Below, piece after piece: positions 32,681 through 44,480 of a stretch of DNA of 64,000 bases; position 1 is the first letter of the stretch, and every line of letters starts with the position of its first letter. Under the pieces are notes generated by a model, which did not search any database, was not told where the DNA came from, and saw only the letters and a list, made by a program, of their open reading frames with translations. A program made the position numbers and the translations under genes. The stretch is taken from assembly GCA_036365455.1 (NCBI GenBank), contig JAWQUS010000017.1, forward strand, positions 10,974,001 to 11,038,000, in the 5' to 3' direction. Source of the stretch: Macrosoma leucophasiata. Taxonomy: Eukaryota; Arthropoda; Insecta; Lepidoptera; Hedylidae.

Positions 32681-34246
32681 GACTGGTAACGTTATATTTT
32701 TACGGTTTATAATTGTGAAAACGGTGGTGTGATGAGTTCTATAATTAACAAATATTTGTTATTAGCAAAATAGAAACCAACGAACCTCAAAGTAGTTTTA
32801 TCAAAAGAAAGGATGAATATATAATAATTGCTAACACAAATAAATATCAATGGCATCGCTGCAAATAGATTGTAAATTGATTAAGATGCCTACACTTCAC
32901 TGAGTTTAGTTATACCTAATGGCATAGGTATAAATCCTTCATTATGTAGGTATCTACTAGATATTTAATTGCACTCTGATTTCTACCGGAAGTCCATTCA
33001 CTCGTCATCGTCTACATGATGTAAGTAGCTAATGCTCAAACTACACCTATTGTGCCGACTTTTAAGTACTTAAGTATGTAATTATTTATTTAATATTTAC
33101 TTAAACATTTATTTTTATATGCTAAACAATTAACAAAACAATGAACCGCTAGAGAAATGCTCGAGCCAAAGTATGTGAAATGTAGACATGTAGCTGTATA
33201 AAAATAGATAGACGCCGGTGTCAACAAAATCTTGGTCACAACAAGTAATTGCGTAAGATGTGTTCACAACAACGTAAAGAAAGGGTAGGTAAGTGTGTGG
33301 GTGTTCGGCAGCGGGCTGCGGCTGGAGTATAGGCACTTTAAACGTCGTTAATAAGTGACTTGCTTAATCCATAAAACAGGGGCCATAAATGTGACTAGGG
33401 TCATTTGGAAGCCACATAATTGACGGAAAGGAATCAAAGAAATATAAAGAATACATAAAGCTTCGACATAAGAGGTATCTCTTTATTTTATACTTTTAAA
33501 AATTTTAAAAATAGCTGACCCGGCATACTTACTACCGCCATCGGATTGAAATACTTCTTTATTATTGATATAATATAATATTTCTTTATTTATTTCCTTA
33601 TTATTCTTTATTATTTCTTTATTATTTTTTTGGAAGTTATGGGCTTAGAAAAATTTTGGTCATTTCTTTTTAAGTAAGAAAAGTAAGAAAGGCCATTGCA
33701 GACATGTCTGCCATGAAATAATCTATTAATAATTAGCTTTCAAGAAGAAACGCTAAGAGAAGAAACCTCGCACCAGTTTATAAATATTCATGAAAATTGT
33801 AAGGGGAACAAGGGCGGTCTGATGACTGGTGGTGGCACATGGAACACTAGTAGGTAAGCGGGAAAATATCGCATGACATTCAATACATTATTATGTAATA
33901 ATACAAATTTTCTGTATACCGCTGTTGCTCTATAATTCGTCCTATGCTAGTCTTTATCTATCATGACCTATAATTATATTATGAAGTTTATTTTAAGAGT
34001 TCTAAAAAGTCTAAAGAGTTTAGGTAGATATACGCTAAACGCATTTTGTGATGACATTCATATCTTACTTATCTATATTACTTACACAAGTAGGTAGGTA
34101 CCTGGATATAATTTAAACGGTGGCAATTGTCTCTGATGATTGTGCAAGTGGTTTGTATGTAGGTTCATAGTCATTCGTTGTTCAGGTGAAGGGCAAGCCA
34201 GACATAAATTAATTGTTTTAATACGATATTTAAAATTGCTTAAACA

Positions 34247-34391
34247 ATCTACTACTCGACGAATCTGTACCCACTGTTTTTTTTTTTATTTCAACTTGTA
34301 GGACAAGTTTATATCTCTCTCTTTTTATTTCAAATGATAATACCTATTTGAGATTTGAAACTTTTGCTCTATTCAGGTAGATAGATGTATA
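34247..34391 (+). repeat. Left copy of long direct repeat flanking a LINE
   Basis: From ATCTACTACTCGACGA to GGTAGATAGATGTATA. Repeated at 36287-36421 with a few substitutions and small indels in the poly-T stretch. Interpreted as a long target-site duplication. Confidence 0.85.
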
Positions 34392-34419
34392 CGTTCGTCA
34401 GCTCAGTTCAGCTCGTGAA

Positions 34420-35199
34420 AACATAAGTGATACAATATCTGTTATCCAGAATGCGGTTAATAAATTAAATACTATGATTCAAGGGATAGGTTTAAATATT
34501 TCCCAGAGAAAAAGTAAGGTGTGTGTATTCACAAGAAGCTACACTAGAAATTTAAATAGATTTAATATAGAACTAGCCATAAATGATTGTAAAATTGAAC
34601 AGGTGGATACTGTCAAATATTTGGGGATGTGGTTGGATAGAAGCTTAAGCTTAGGGGTAAACACATCAATGAAACGCGTAGCAAAGCCTACAAGTTTATT
34701 AATATTTTTAAAGTTTTAGCTAGCTCAAATTGGGGTGTCCATCCTAAACATCTCCGACGAATTTATATATCTACGATTCGGAGTAGGCTGGACTACGGTA
34801 GTTTTTTATTTGACAATAGTGTGAAAGGTAATATATAAATTAGACTTAATCCAGAACCAGGCATTGAGAGTTATAGGTGGTTTTTTAAAAACCTCCCCTA
34901 TTCACGTCATGGAGAGTGAACTATGTCTGCACACTCTACACATTCGGCGAAAATATCTTGCAGCAAAGTTTTTGTTAAGATCAAAATCGATTCATGATAA
35001 TGTCACCGTATTAGTCTTAGAAGAATTAAATGTGTTTTGTGAGAGAGACTATTGGTTAAGGAAAAAATTACCATTACTGATACAAATTCATAGGCAATTT
35101 TGTAATTATAGTATATATTCAGACTCTATACTTCCGCTTTACTCTTTTAATACATGGATAAATAGCTTCGATTTAACAAATAATAAGATAATAATCTAA
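34420..35199 (+). pseudogene. LINE reverse transcriptase C-terminal remnant
   Basis: The frame around 34474 carries KYLGMWLDRSLSLG, typical of the RT thumb/connection. Near 34660 the reading moves to another frame (KAYKFINIFKVLASSNWG, RSRLDYGS), then stops; a third open piece from 34864 has LRVIGGFLKTSPIHVMESEL. At least two frame breaks. The catalytic RT core (YADD-type box) is upstream of the truncation and absent. Confidence 0.82.
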
Positions 35200-35249
35200 A
35201 AATATTAAGGTATCAATAGATGGTGTCGATAAAGCAAAGAGACATATAA

Positions 35250-36158
35250 GTAGGTATAGAAATCCTACAAAACGTATCATCTAATTACATAAATACTAAC
35301 TATAGTGCGTTCTACACGCTTTATACGGATGGATCTAAGGATGAAATAGGATGTGGAGCTGCTTTTTTCGACCCGCAGCAGAACAACAGTCAAAAATTTA
35401 ACATAAGTGCCAACATATCTATCATGCACTGCGAACTAATTGCCATATCTAAAGCACTAACGTATGCAGCATCTTCGGAAGAAGACAAATTTGTTATATT
35501 GTCCGACTCTAAAAGTGCTCTGTTACATTTGGCTCGGCTTCCCTCGAGTTCTAGAGGATACCCGATAGCCTATAATATTTTAGATTCTATTCGTAGTCTC
35601 GGTGCCTCTAATAAAGATGTGGCTATCCAGTGGATACCTTCACATGTTGGAAAACTAGGAAATGAAGAGGCTGACCGAGCAGCGAGGGAAGCTGTTACTA
35701 ATGGCATTCCTTGTAACATATTACCGATTCATAGTGAAGTATTGGGTGAGGCTAAGACTAGGTGTAGACTTTTATGGCACGAATATTTTAATGAGAGATC
35801 TCTTACGAAAGGCATATGGTATAACATCATTCAATGTCAGCCACCCAGATATGCTTGGTCAAACCAACAACATATTAGTAGAAAAGATGTAGTATCCCTA
35901 TTGAGGCTTCGCTCTGGACACATCCTATCAAACAAATTTAAACACTTAATGGGCTTAACAGAGTCCCCAAACTGTCCTGTGTGCAATAAACAGGAGGATG
36001 TTTTCCATGTGTTGATGGAATGTGTCCGGAACGATGCATTCAGACAAGAAATAATGTTTCTGAACAATCAAAATGTTGGAATTTGTAATAGTGTTTTGGC
36101 TTTTCCTTTATCCGGTAAAGCCAAAATACTTCTAAAATTATACAAGAAATGGTTGTAA
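35250..36158 (+). CDS. LINE RNase H domain and C-terminal zinc region
   Basis: Open from 35250 after a stop at 35247; it has no own start because it is the 3' part of a polyprotein. RNase H catalytic residues are all visible: TDGSK (Asp), MHCELIAI (Glu), LSDSKSAL (Asp) and GNEEADRAA (Asp), with IPSHVG carrying the His. Downstream is CPVCNKQEDVFHVLMEC, a CCHC-like element common at the end of such LINE ORFs. Intact for about 300 codons, while the RT portion is broken. Confidence 0.85.
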   Translation, partial: VGIEILQNVSSNYINTNYSAFYTLYTDGSKDEIGCGAAFFDPQQNNSQKFNISANISIMHCELIAISKALTYAASSEEDKFVILSDSKSALLHLARLPSSSRGYPIAYNILDSIRSLGASNKDVAIQWIPSHVGKLGNEEADRAAREAVTNGIPCNILPIHSEVLGEAKTRCRLLWHEYFNERSLTKGIWYNIIQCQPPRYAWSNQQHISRKDVVSLLRLRSGHILSNKFKHLMGLTESPNCPVCNKQEDVFHVLMECVRNDAFRQEIMFLNNQNVGICNSVLAFPLSGKAKILLKLYKKWL

Positions 36159-36286
36159 AGTTGATTTTAAAATGTGTCCCTACCTTTAAGACAAAAAGTT
36201 AATTTATAGTGTTTTCCTATGGGGGTGACATAGTCACTGCGTGACAAAACCCCTTTCTTAAAATAAAGATTAAAAAATATATATAT

Positions 36287-36421
36287 ATCTACTACTCGAC
36301 GATACTGTGCTGTTTTTTTTTAACTTGTAGGACATGTTTATATCTCTCTCTTTTTATTTCAAATGATAATACCTATTTGAGATTTAAAAACTTTTGCTCT
36401 ATTCAGGTAGATAGATGTATA
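36287..36421 (+). repeat. Right copy of long direct repeat flanking a LINE
   Basis: 135-bp partner of 34247-34391, directly after the A/T-rich tail of the LINE. Confidence 0.85.
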
Positions 36422-37368
36422 AGTTATAATATGCCTGAATATGGCTACGGTTGATATTTTGCAATTTGCAAGTCAAAGCAAAACATCAACGAATACCAGG
36501 AACATAAGCATACATAATTAGCCGTAACACATTCCAACGACAGGAATATGGATTTATGAACCATATGAGTTACCTACGATTTGAATTCTCCAGACAGAAT
36601 CACAGACTCGAGCAGGCTATAGCTTCAAGATCGTAGACGGTGTATGAACATTACCTATAATATCTGCCATTAAAGACTACTTGCGTGAGATTGATAACCA
36701 AGAACTTCAAAAGCTGATCTCCAGAAGCCCTACCACCAACGCGAACGTTATAACGACTTGATATTGTTTATTACAAAGAACACTTTACATCGAACCCGGA
36801 TGACAGGCACGTCCAAAGGTAAACTTATTTTAGAATCGTAGATGCAGCTGCAAATAGGTAATAAGCTCAACTATTCAATCTAAATATATCTGTGTAACAG
36901 TGACAGTTACGTACAGGCATCAACAGTTGTCAACAGTGCTGGTGCAGTTACTATACTGCAACATGAACACGACCATATTGCAGTGCAAGCCAACAAACTA
37001 TTGCAAAAAATATTTTTTATGCAACTTACTTAATCCAAAATCCTTTAATTTAATTTGGATACTTATTTCATAACAGATATGTGTTTTAAGTCGGTACTAT
37101 TTATGTGCACATTTATTTAGCAATCGTGCATAATTTTTGCCTTTCATAAGCGTAGATATGAGCACACTAGTATTTAGGCAGACTATTAACGGTATGGAGA
37201 AAGATTGTTGTCAACTGTACTGACAACTCGAGGAAAAAACCTTCGACTTTTGTTCGAATCGAAAGGCAAATTAAAGTCGTAGTGCAGCGTGTAAATCTCA
37301 CTCTAAAGAAAAGTCTTCACATAGAAAAGAAAAACAAAATCCCTGTAGCAGCAATAAACCACAATCCC

Positions 37369-37395
37369 GCATCCCGACGCACAGCGTCGGGATGC
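37369..37395. repeat. Perfect 12-bp palindrome at the edge of the minisatellite
   Basis: GCATCCCGACGC, spacer ACA, GCGTCGGGATGC. The right arm is the first unit of the minisatellite array. Confidence 0.9.
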
Positions 37396-37695
37396 TGGGC
37401 GTCGAGACGCTCGACGTCGGGAAGCTGGACGTCGTGACGCTGGTTGTCGGGACGCTGGGCGTCGGGACGCTGGGCGTCGGGACGCTGGGAGTCGGGACGC
37501 TGGGCGTCGGGACGCTGGGCGTCGGGACGCTGGGCGTCGGGACGCTGGGCGTCGGGACGCTGGGCTTCGGGACGCTGGGCATCGGGACGCCGGGCGTCGG
37601 GACGCTGGGCGTCGAGACGCTCGACGTCGGGACGCTGGGCGTCGGGACGATGCGCGTCGGGACGCTCGACGTCGGGACGGTGGGCGTCGGGACGC
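37384..37695. repeat. 15-bp GC-rich minisatellite, about 20 units
   Basis: Consensus GTCGGGACGCTGGGC in tandem, with variants such as GTCGAGACGCTCGAC interspersed. Because 15 is a multiple of 3, all six frames stay open and give pentapeptide repeats, which are not genes. The unit is CpG-rich. Confidence 0.95.
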
Positions 37696-37903
37696 CCGAG
37701 AGCCGAGCACGAGCCGAACACAATTCGTCTAGTGTGGACCAACTAACAAGCCTCGAACGAGCGCGCTGCGAGCATTTCGATCGTGCTCGGCTGCGTTCCG
37801 CCTGTTGTCGGTTTTTTGACGAACACAAAGGGACTTGCTTCGCGCTCGCAGTGCGCTCGTGGACGTGTTTAGTGACAGACGTCGGTCACTCGAGCCGAGC
37901 ATC

Positions 37904-38038
37904 ATGGAAACGTGGACCGAAGATACTTCTGTGCATTTAATTGAATTATATCAAAATAATCCATTGATATGGGAGCCAAAACATGAGGATTACTATAAAA
38001 AAAATAAGCAACAGCAGCGGCTACTGCAACATTATTAA
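37904..38038 (+). pseudogene. Truncated MADF-domain protein
   Basis: 44 codons from ATG at 37904. METWTEDTSVHLIELYQNNP then LIWEPKHEDYYKKNK match the first two helices of a MADF (Myb/SANT-like) domain; after that the sequence loses similarity and stops. Real MADF domains are about 80-90 residues, so this is the N-terminal half of one. Confidence 0.65.
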
Positions 38039-38325
38039 TATCGTCCATATTCGCCAAGAGCCGCGAACTCACTGCGGAAAACTACGTTCGAGAACAGTAA
38101 TATAATATATATATAATATAATCATTTATTGACAAAAACATTTTTACAATGGTTAATATTGAATCCATAGATTCCCGAACTAGTCTACACTGTATTTCGG
38201 GAATCAGTGGCTTCTCCGAGTTATAACTTCACTTAAAATTATTTTGTCATTAAACATTAAACAAGGTAGATATCAAGTAATCAAAAATTTTACAAAGAAG
38301 GGTGAGTATGTGAGTGAGTGAAAAA

Positions 38326-38356
38326 GTGTGTGTGTGTGTGTATGTGTGTGTGTTTG

Positions 38357-38447
<91 letters not shown>
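38326..38447. repeat. (TG)n microsatellite
   Basis: About 120 bases of TG repeats, with a few interruptions at the left, inside the Harbinger-like remnant. Confidence 0.97.
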
Positions 38448-38451
<4 letters not shown>

Positions 38452-38607
38452 ACTGTGTGTATCAGAAATCGTGTGTAGGTGAGAAACAGTGATCGTTGTA
38501 GGTTCGTTGTACGTCCACACGTTGACACCGCGAACGACGAAGCCGAGAACGGCTCCGCTTGTGCTTCGCTCGTGCTCGGTTCGTCTAGCGTAGACCCGCC
38601 ATTAGAT

Positions 38608-39115
38608 TTCTAGCTATCACTATTTATGAGATAGGTACAGCCTGGTGATCGACAGACGGATGGACGGACAGACAGACAGCGGAGAATTAGTAATCCGTAG
38701 GGTGCGTTTTTACCTTTTAGGTACGAAACCCCCTAAAAGATAGATACAGAATAGTTAAAAATATTCGATATAATTCTTTAAATAGTCATAACTTTTTATT
38801 TCTGAACCGATTGACACGACGAAACAAACACTGAATGCTTAGTAAAACTTACCACAATATATGAGTGAAACTGCAAATCGGATAAGCCATTTCTGATATT
38901 AGCGTGCACAAACACACAGACAAACAGACATTTTTTCGGGATAAAAAGTACCCAGTGTTGTGCGTCAAAGGTTAAGTATAATTATATCAAGTTTCATCGT
39001 AATCGGACCGGTAGATTTTGTGTGATGCTTGAACAAACAGACAGACAGACAGACAAAAAATTTTAAATTTTTAATGTACAGAATTCACACTTCTACAGCT
39101 TTATTATAATTATTT
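38608..39115 (+). repeat. Interspersed repeat, copy of 17590-18245
   Basis: TTCTAGCTATCACTATTTAT to CAGCTTTATTATAATTA, parallel to the end of the repeat at 16828-18245, with a much shorter CAGA tract. It starts directly at the Harbinger-like element end, so one may have inserted into or truncated the other. Confidence 0.75.
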
Positions 39116-40785
39116 ATACATTATGTATAGTAATGTTTACAAACCATAGATCACACATACGAAAAGCGTAGAGATATTTAATGCTAAATGTATAGAAAGG
39201 TTGATACAAATTAATACAAAGGTAACAATAAATGAAACGCATGCAAAGTATACCTCATTATAACACTAAATAATCTTAATAAAGACGTTAACTATATCAA
39301 TTTTTTCCTCAACATGTTACTGAATAGGCGAGAGGCACATCTTTATAACCCTCTTAGAAAACAGCTTCCGGAATTGATTTTTTAAGCTAATAAAATAGTT
39401 ATAAACTCCCCTCGGTGGTCTTAGTTAAGTGGGTCAGTGACACTGAGGCTTGGAGATCACAGGATTCCGGGGCTGGACAAAAAGGGGAATTTGTTTTTGT
39501 TGTGTAGGTAATGAGAGACTCTTTGATATTCACTACGGAAAGGATTTTTTACGAAGTTTAGAAAATTAAATGTGCTCGCGAATATCAGTAGGCTCGCCTT
39601 CTACACGGGATAAAAAAATACGGGCAAGCACCTGTGCATGCCAAGTAGAAATGCATGCATGGCACAACACGTCTCATTATAATTATCTTTGACTACTTCA
39701 AGGAACACAGAAGTGACATTTTTTTACGAAATATTTTATTACTTCCCCCGACAGCGCAGGAACGTTGGTTTTATTAGGATACCATTGATAAAGCTGGTGA
39801 TTTGGCGTGCCGTCTGGGCGTGGCGGCGCGGCGTTATCTACCGTTGCCGTATCTGGCAAAAAAAACTTAAAATAACCCACGGCCAAACGGCATGGCGACA
39901 GTTATTTGCAAGTATTAAAACGTTGCTTTAAAAAGATTTTAAACGTTAATAATAATTAAATGCTCAGGTTTAAGGATTAAGCTATTTTTAAAAATCAGTT
40001 CCTTTGGTAATATGGGCATATCTATTCTGTGATAAGATATTTACCTACACAAAGTCTAGACTTACCAGTTAAACGGATTTTTAGTAATTTTTTAAGTTAC
40101 CTACATAGTCAATGTAGGTAGTAGGTACCTCCATACTTTATGTTATGCGAATGATGCAAAGCCACAGTAAAAAATCGACTTGCAATATTCATAGGAATAA
40201 TTTAAACTAATAAGTTCTAAAAGTATATTTAATTATCCGAATTAGCTATTTTATTTCCGAAAATGTTCACGAACATAGTCGGATACCGGAACTCGTGGTC
40301 CTGTTTACTAACCTTAAAACTTAGGTATTCAGATGTCATACCACAATAAGCTAGACCAAGATGCGGATCTAGATTCGTATCACAAAGCTAAATATACATG
40401 GAGTTATCTTAACAAACCAACAAGCCATATTATATCACCGCACGACAAATACACAGAAAACGTGCGTTCGTTATTCAAAAAACAAACAATTTTAAATATG
40501 GTAGTGTTGTGGATTGCACCAAGTTACCGAGTGCATCAACCTCATTCTCTCCTTTGATGATACAGAAGCCGGTTAGATGTAAAGGTACAATAACCAGAGT
40601 TTTATTACCACTTAAATTGATACAGCATTATTATCGCCACCGTATTGGTATCAAAGGTAAAATGTACAATACACTCTTTTCCCTGAAATGTGTTGCAATG
40701 GAGCCCGTTCGCATAGTTATCTCAACGATAATACTGTTCCCATTAACCTGACAAGTGGTTGATAATTGTAGATTTTATTTTATAC

Positions 40786-41010
40786 TAGCTGTGCCCGCGA
40801 CTTCGTTCGCGTGAGAATTTATGATTGTTCAGTGTCTATCCGGACGAAGTCGTGGGCGCAGCTAGTATAAAAGTAGCCTAAGCCTAAAAGTAGATCGCAT
40901 CTAAGGAGTAACTTATTACTCCTTATTACTTAAGTTATCTGCCAGTGAAAGTCCCATAGAAATCGGTAAAGCCGTTCTCGAGATTAGCCCCAACAAACAG
41001 ACAGAGAGAC
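40786..41010. repeat. Short lepidopteran repeat with inverted GACTTCGT core
   Basis: ACTAGCTGTGCCCGCGACTT at 40786 is mirrored by GAAGTCGTGGGCGCAGCTAGT ending at 40867, an 80-base hairpin. Downstream, GAAATCGGTAAAGCCGTTCT..AACAGACAGAGAGACA is a typical interspersed repeat tail. A related fragment with CGCGACTTCGTCCGCGTGG lies at 56418-56440. Confidence 0.55.
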
Positions 41011-41706
41011 AAAAATTGTAAAAAATGTTATACATAATATACTTACATACATATGCATTTAGTAAAAAGCTGTTATTTTTATATTACAAACAGACACCCC
41101 AATTTTATTTATTTGTATGGATAGATAATGATTGCGAGAATACCAAGTGATAGCCTGGTTAATAATAAAATCCTAATTTTATGTGTGGAAATTACTAATA
41201 TTTAGCTATAAGATTAAGACCGATATCGCACCACTGAAATGACAACACTGTAATTTGATGCAGTGGTAATGTGAATAAATTATCATAGTAAAAAAGGAAT
41301 TCATTAAAAAATTCGTAATATTTGTATGTATAATTGTTGTATTAATATTAGATATAGGTGTTTTGTCTTTTGTTAAGTATATTATATGTTTGTGTCATAG
41401 AATAAAAAAAAACATACATTATTATTTACCTACTTGTTTGTCTTTCTATGCGAGCTACCGCATCAAGCCTAGAAGCATCCACATACAAACTTTAAACGCA
41501 AACGTGTTGCCACTCCTGAGGTGTGAGGTGCAATATCATTTAATTTTGACGCTGTTACCTTCAATACCTATTCTAAATATGTAGGTGCTGCTGGACAAAC
41601 CTTTTATTACGTGTATATAATAAAATCAAAGGGACAAACTTACGAAGCCATAACAAAAATTTTTACCGTAACCGATTTTAATGAACTTTGTCACAGATAT
41701 AGTTGG

Positions 41707-42681
41707 TAGTGTTGAGTAGGACTTACAAGAGGCCTTACATTTGTCCCGGACAAAACCCGACATTGTAAGGACGCGACAAAAATATAATTTGTACTGCTTC
41801 AAATATTAAGACGCGTTACTCTTTGCTCTTGTACTCTTACGTAGTGTGTCACGTGTGTGACTAAGACAAAAAGTGTATTGTCTGAGGTGAGGACAATGAG
41901 GCTACTACTCCTCAAAACAGACCAATAAGCGCCGTGTATTAAAATGTCGCGGTATTCTTTGCTCTTTTGTACTCTTAAGTCAAGTGTGACGTGTGTGACT
42001 AGGACAAAGAATGTACTACCACATAGGGTACGTTCGACCAAACGACCCCAACGATCGCGACCACGACCGCTGAAATTGTCGTTCCACTATCGCAAAAATA
42101 CCGCGGGCGTTGAGCAAGTCCACTTCATTATAATAATAAAATTGACATTATTTAATTTTATCAAAAATGACTTAACTTATAATTTAAACAAACTTACAAA
42201 TTTCAAAACCAATCTTAGCTCAATCATTAAAAATATTAATATCTCTCGATATTCATCTCATTAACACTTTGTTTAGTAGGTACAAACAAATCCATCAAAA
42301 TCTTCAAATGTATCGCATGACAAAATTTGTCCTGTCCCTTACAAAATGTGAGTCAGACACACTTTGTAAGAGCCAGTACAAAATTTGTCGCGACTTTTGT
42401 CATGTTGCTTGTTACTTCAAATGCACCGCGACGCTTCAAATCACGCCTCGCCGCGTCGGCGGCCTCATTTGAAGTAACAAGCAACATGACAAAAGTCGCG
42501 ACAAAATTTGTCGCTTCAAATGCACCGCGACGCGTCAAAGCACTTCGCCGCCTCGCCGCGTCGGCGGCCTCGAGTTACGTCATCGCCTCACGTAATTTGA
42601 AGTGGGACAAAGTACTGGCTCAGTACGAAAAAGAGGCTCCTCTTACAAACTCGTTCTGAAAGCGTGTCCTACCCAACACTA
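41707..42681. mobile_element. hAT-type non-autonomous element with 8-bp target duplication
   Basis: 975 bp. The termini TAGTGTTGRGTAGGAC are inverted at both ends and fit the hAT terminal pattern YARNG. The octamer ATAGTTGG flanks both sides (41699-41706 and 42682-42689). The inside holds two direct repeats of about 65 bp (about 41812-41876 and 41948-42014), a hairpin with 46-bp arms (42378-42511) and a GC-rich unit repeated at 42415-42465 and 42514-42572. No transposase. Confidence 0.9.
42378..42511. repeat. Hairpin with 46-bp arms inside the hAT element
   Basis: Arms 42378-42423 and 42466-42511 are reverse complements with a mismatch only near the outer ends; the loop is 42 bases of CpG-rich sequence. 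The arm contains its own palindromic GTCGCGAC. Confidence 0.92.
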
Positions 42682-42745
42682 ATAGTTGGTAACCCAGGGT
42701 TAGATATGTGGAGGAACGGGTGGAAGTGTTCCTCCGACGAAAAGG

Positions 42746-42950
42746 GAGGATCCTCCGACCAGGCGAGGTAATAGCGCCTGGCGGGCCGCGGCCCAACGAT
42801 TGACGTTGGGAAGTTGTATATATGCCAACTCTTGAGAAATCTTCGTATGTGCGATGTAATTCGATTGCACGCCATCTACCGTACTAGAAAAGTAGTATGA
42901 GGTTTCGTCTGTGTACCACTAGTTGGCGCCATAATGTAGTGGACGCTACA
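42746..42950 (+). repeat. 205-bp interspersed repeat (family D), copy 2
   Basis: Second copy, same orientation, lying 57 bases right of the hAT element's target duplication at 42682-42689. Terminal structure and superfamily unknown. Confidence 0.85.
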
Positions 42951-43839
42951 AATATAACATTATTTTTTAAATATCAACCCCTGATCGTACCTGTTCGTAT
43001 CTGTTTTTTACGATATATTTCAGGTCTAGCGGAATAAACGGAACCCCACACGGGGAAGCCACGGACAACAGTTAGTGTCAGTTAGTACCAAAATACACGT
43101 ACGGAAAAGTAAATTTCTTAGAACAAACTAATCTAATTAGGTATATAGCTATATTATATATATCTATATATCATATATTATTACATTTTGCATTGCAGTA
43201 AAAATATATTAAAATCTTTTATATCTAGTGTCTCTTCGTTCTTTATATTCAGCTCACAAAGTGTTTAACCACTACTAAGTAATAGAACTTAAGGACAAAT
43301 TATTACGTTAACATTATTTAATTTTAATTGGATGTATCAGTCAACATAACATCATGTCTTGTGCTATGCTAGGGAAAACGCAGGTAAAATACACTAAATA
43401 GTATTGTTCCTATTTACCTCAGACCAATCAGCTTTCCTATAGACTGAGAATGTTCAATTTATTGCATACAATTCGTTCTGTCAACTGCCTGAAGGCAGAC
43501 GAAGTGGGACGTTGCGTTCTAATTCTAAAAATCATAATATTTCAAAATCATAGGGATGACTAACAAACTTCGTTTATATCGAAATATGGCAAAGTTTTAT
43601 GAACTGCTGAGGAAATGGGACTATATTGTTAACAGATTTTCTTAATAATATAATACGAGAAAAAAATAAAGATAATGTTTTTATTTTGGATAAGTATCTA
43701 AATTTTTTAAGATACCTACATAAGTGAAGTCATTAAAAATTTAAAAATAGATACAGCGAATAATATAAAATAAAAACAGATAGGTAAAGAAAGTAAATTA
43801 AAATCATATTAATAAAAATTCACATTTTCTACGCGATTG

Positions 43840-44480
43840 ATATATCTATACTTGTGCCAAATTTCAAATCTCTAGTGCCAATAGTTTTTGCGCTCAAAAG
43901 CGGGTGGACAGAGAGACAGACGGACATGGCGAAACTGTAAGGGTTCCTTGATTACTACGGAACCCTAAGAACCCTTATTAAAACTGGAAAAAAAACCTAA
44001 TAAATTCTAGCTGCCCCGACGACCTTCTATCGCCTTATAGGTAAAAAAAAATAAGTATGTCCTATATGAATATGTATGTGAAGAAATTGAAAAATAAAAT
44101 ATTTGCCTAGAATCACCTTATAACTAAGGGATATTGTTGGGGTTTCTGCCGTAGACAGTACCCTCGGTTGTAGGTTAAAGTTGTTAGGAGTTCACACCAA
44201 GTAAACCAACGTTTAAAAGTTATAGTAGAATATTTATTGAGTCGCACTTTTTGTTGTGAAATACAATGACTCGCGTACGTTATGTTATGTTATCAAGCTA
44301 CGACTGGCTTAATGAACATTAAAAATGCTGTATGAGCAATATTGGCTCGTACAGGTATGAAAAATTGATGTTGGTCCATTCTCAGACCTACCCAACAGGC
44401 ACACAAAATTTCATGAGAATCGGTAAAGCCGTTTCAGAGAAGTATGTTAACTAACATTGTGACACGAGTATTTTATATAT
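43840..44480 (-). repeat. Interspersed repeats, including a Helitron 5'-end-like piece
   Basis: 43840-43985 carries GGACAGAGAGACAGACGGAC and GGGTTCC..GGAACCCT. 44340-44480, read on the - strand, starts ATATATAAAATACTCGTGTC then ACAATGTTAGTTAACATAC, close to the 5' end of the Lep1 Helitron at 53772. The rest of 42951-45630 shows no recognisable gene. Confidence 0.5.

Larger units (their letters stand above)
34392..36286 (+). mobile_element. 5'-truncated RNase H-bearing LINE
   Basis: About 1.9 kb inserted between two copies of a direct repeat of about 140 bp. It starts inside the reverse transcriptase thumb (KLNTMIQGIGLNIS, KSKVCVFTRS), continues through decayed RT C-terminal text in shifting frames, then an RNase H domain and a C-terminal zinc-finger-like segment. 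It ends with AATAAAGATTAAAAAATATAT. RNase H downstream of RT points to the I/R1-like groups of LINEs. Confidence 0.88.
37696..38603 (+). mobile_element. Harbinger-like element remnant with MADF fragment
   Basis: GC-rich sequence with scattered GCTCG/CGAGC words, ending TTCGTCTAGCGTAGACCCGCC near 38598. A similar end, TTCGTCTAGTGTGGACC, occurs at 37724-37740 in the same orientation, so two right-hand ends lie in tandem. The enclosed MADF-domain start supports a PIF/Harbinger origin, since these elements carry MADF/Myb-like second ORFs. The left terminus is not identified. Confidence 0.5.

Noticed and set aside
37298..37940. Long repetitive proteins on both strands (DAQRP-, SVPTP-, ASRRP- and TLGVG-type repeats)
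   Set aside because: They are frames through a 15-bp tandem repeat, open on both strands; no start context, splice site or unique sequence supports a gene.
38250..38528. His-Thr repeat frames
   Set aside because: Translation of a TG microsatellite.
39689..39931. Short frames on both strands
   Set aside because: No family resemblance, no splice context; neither is supported beyond being open.
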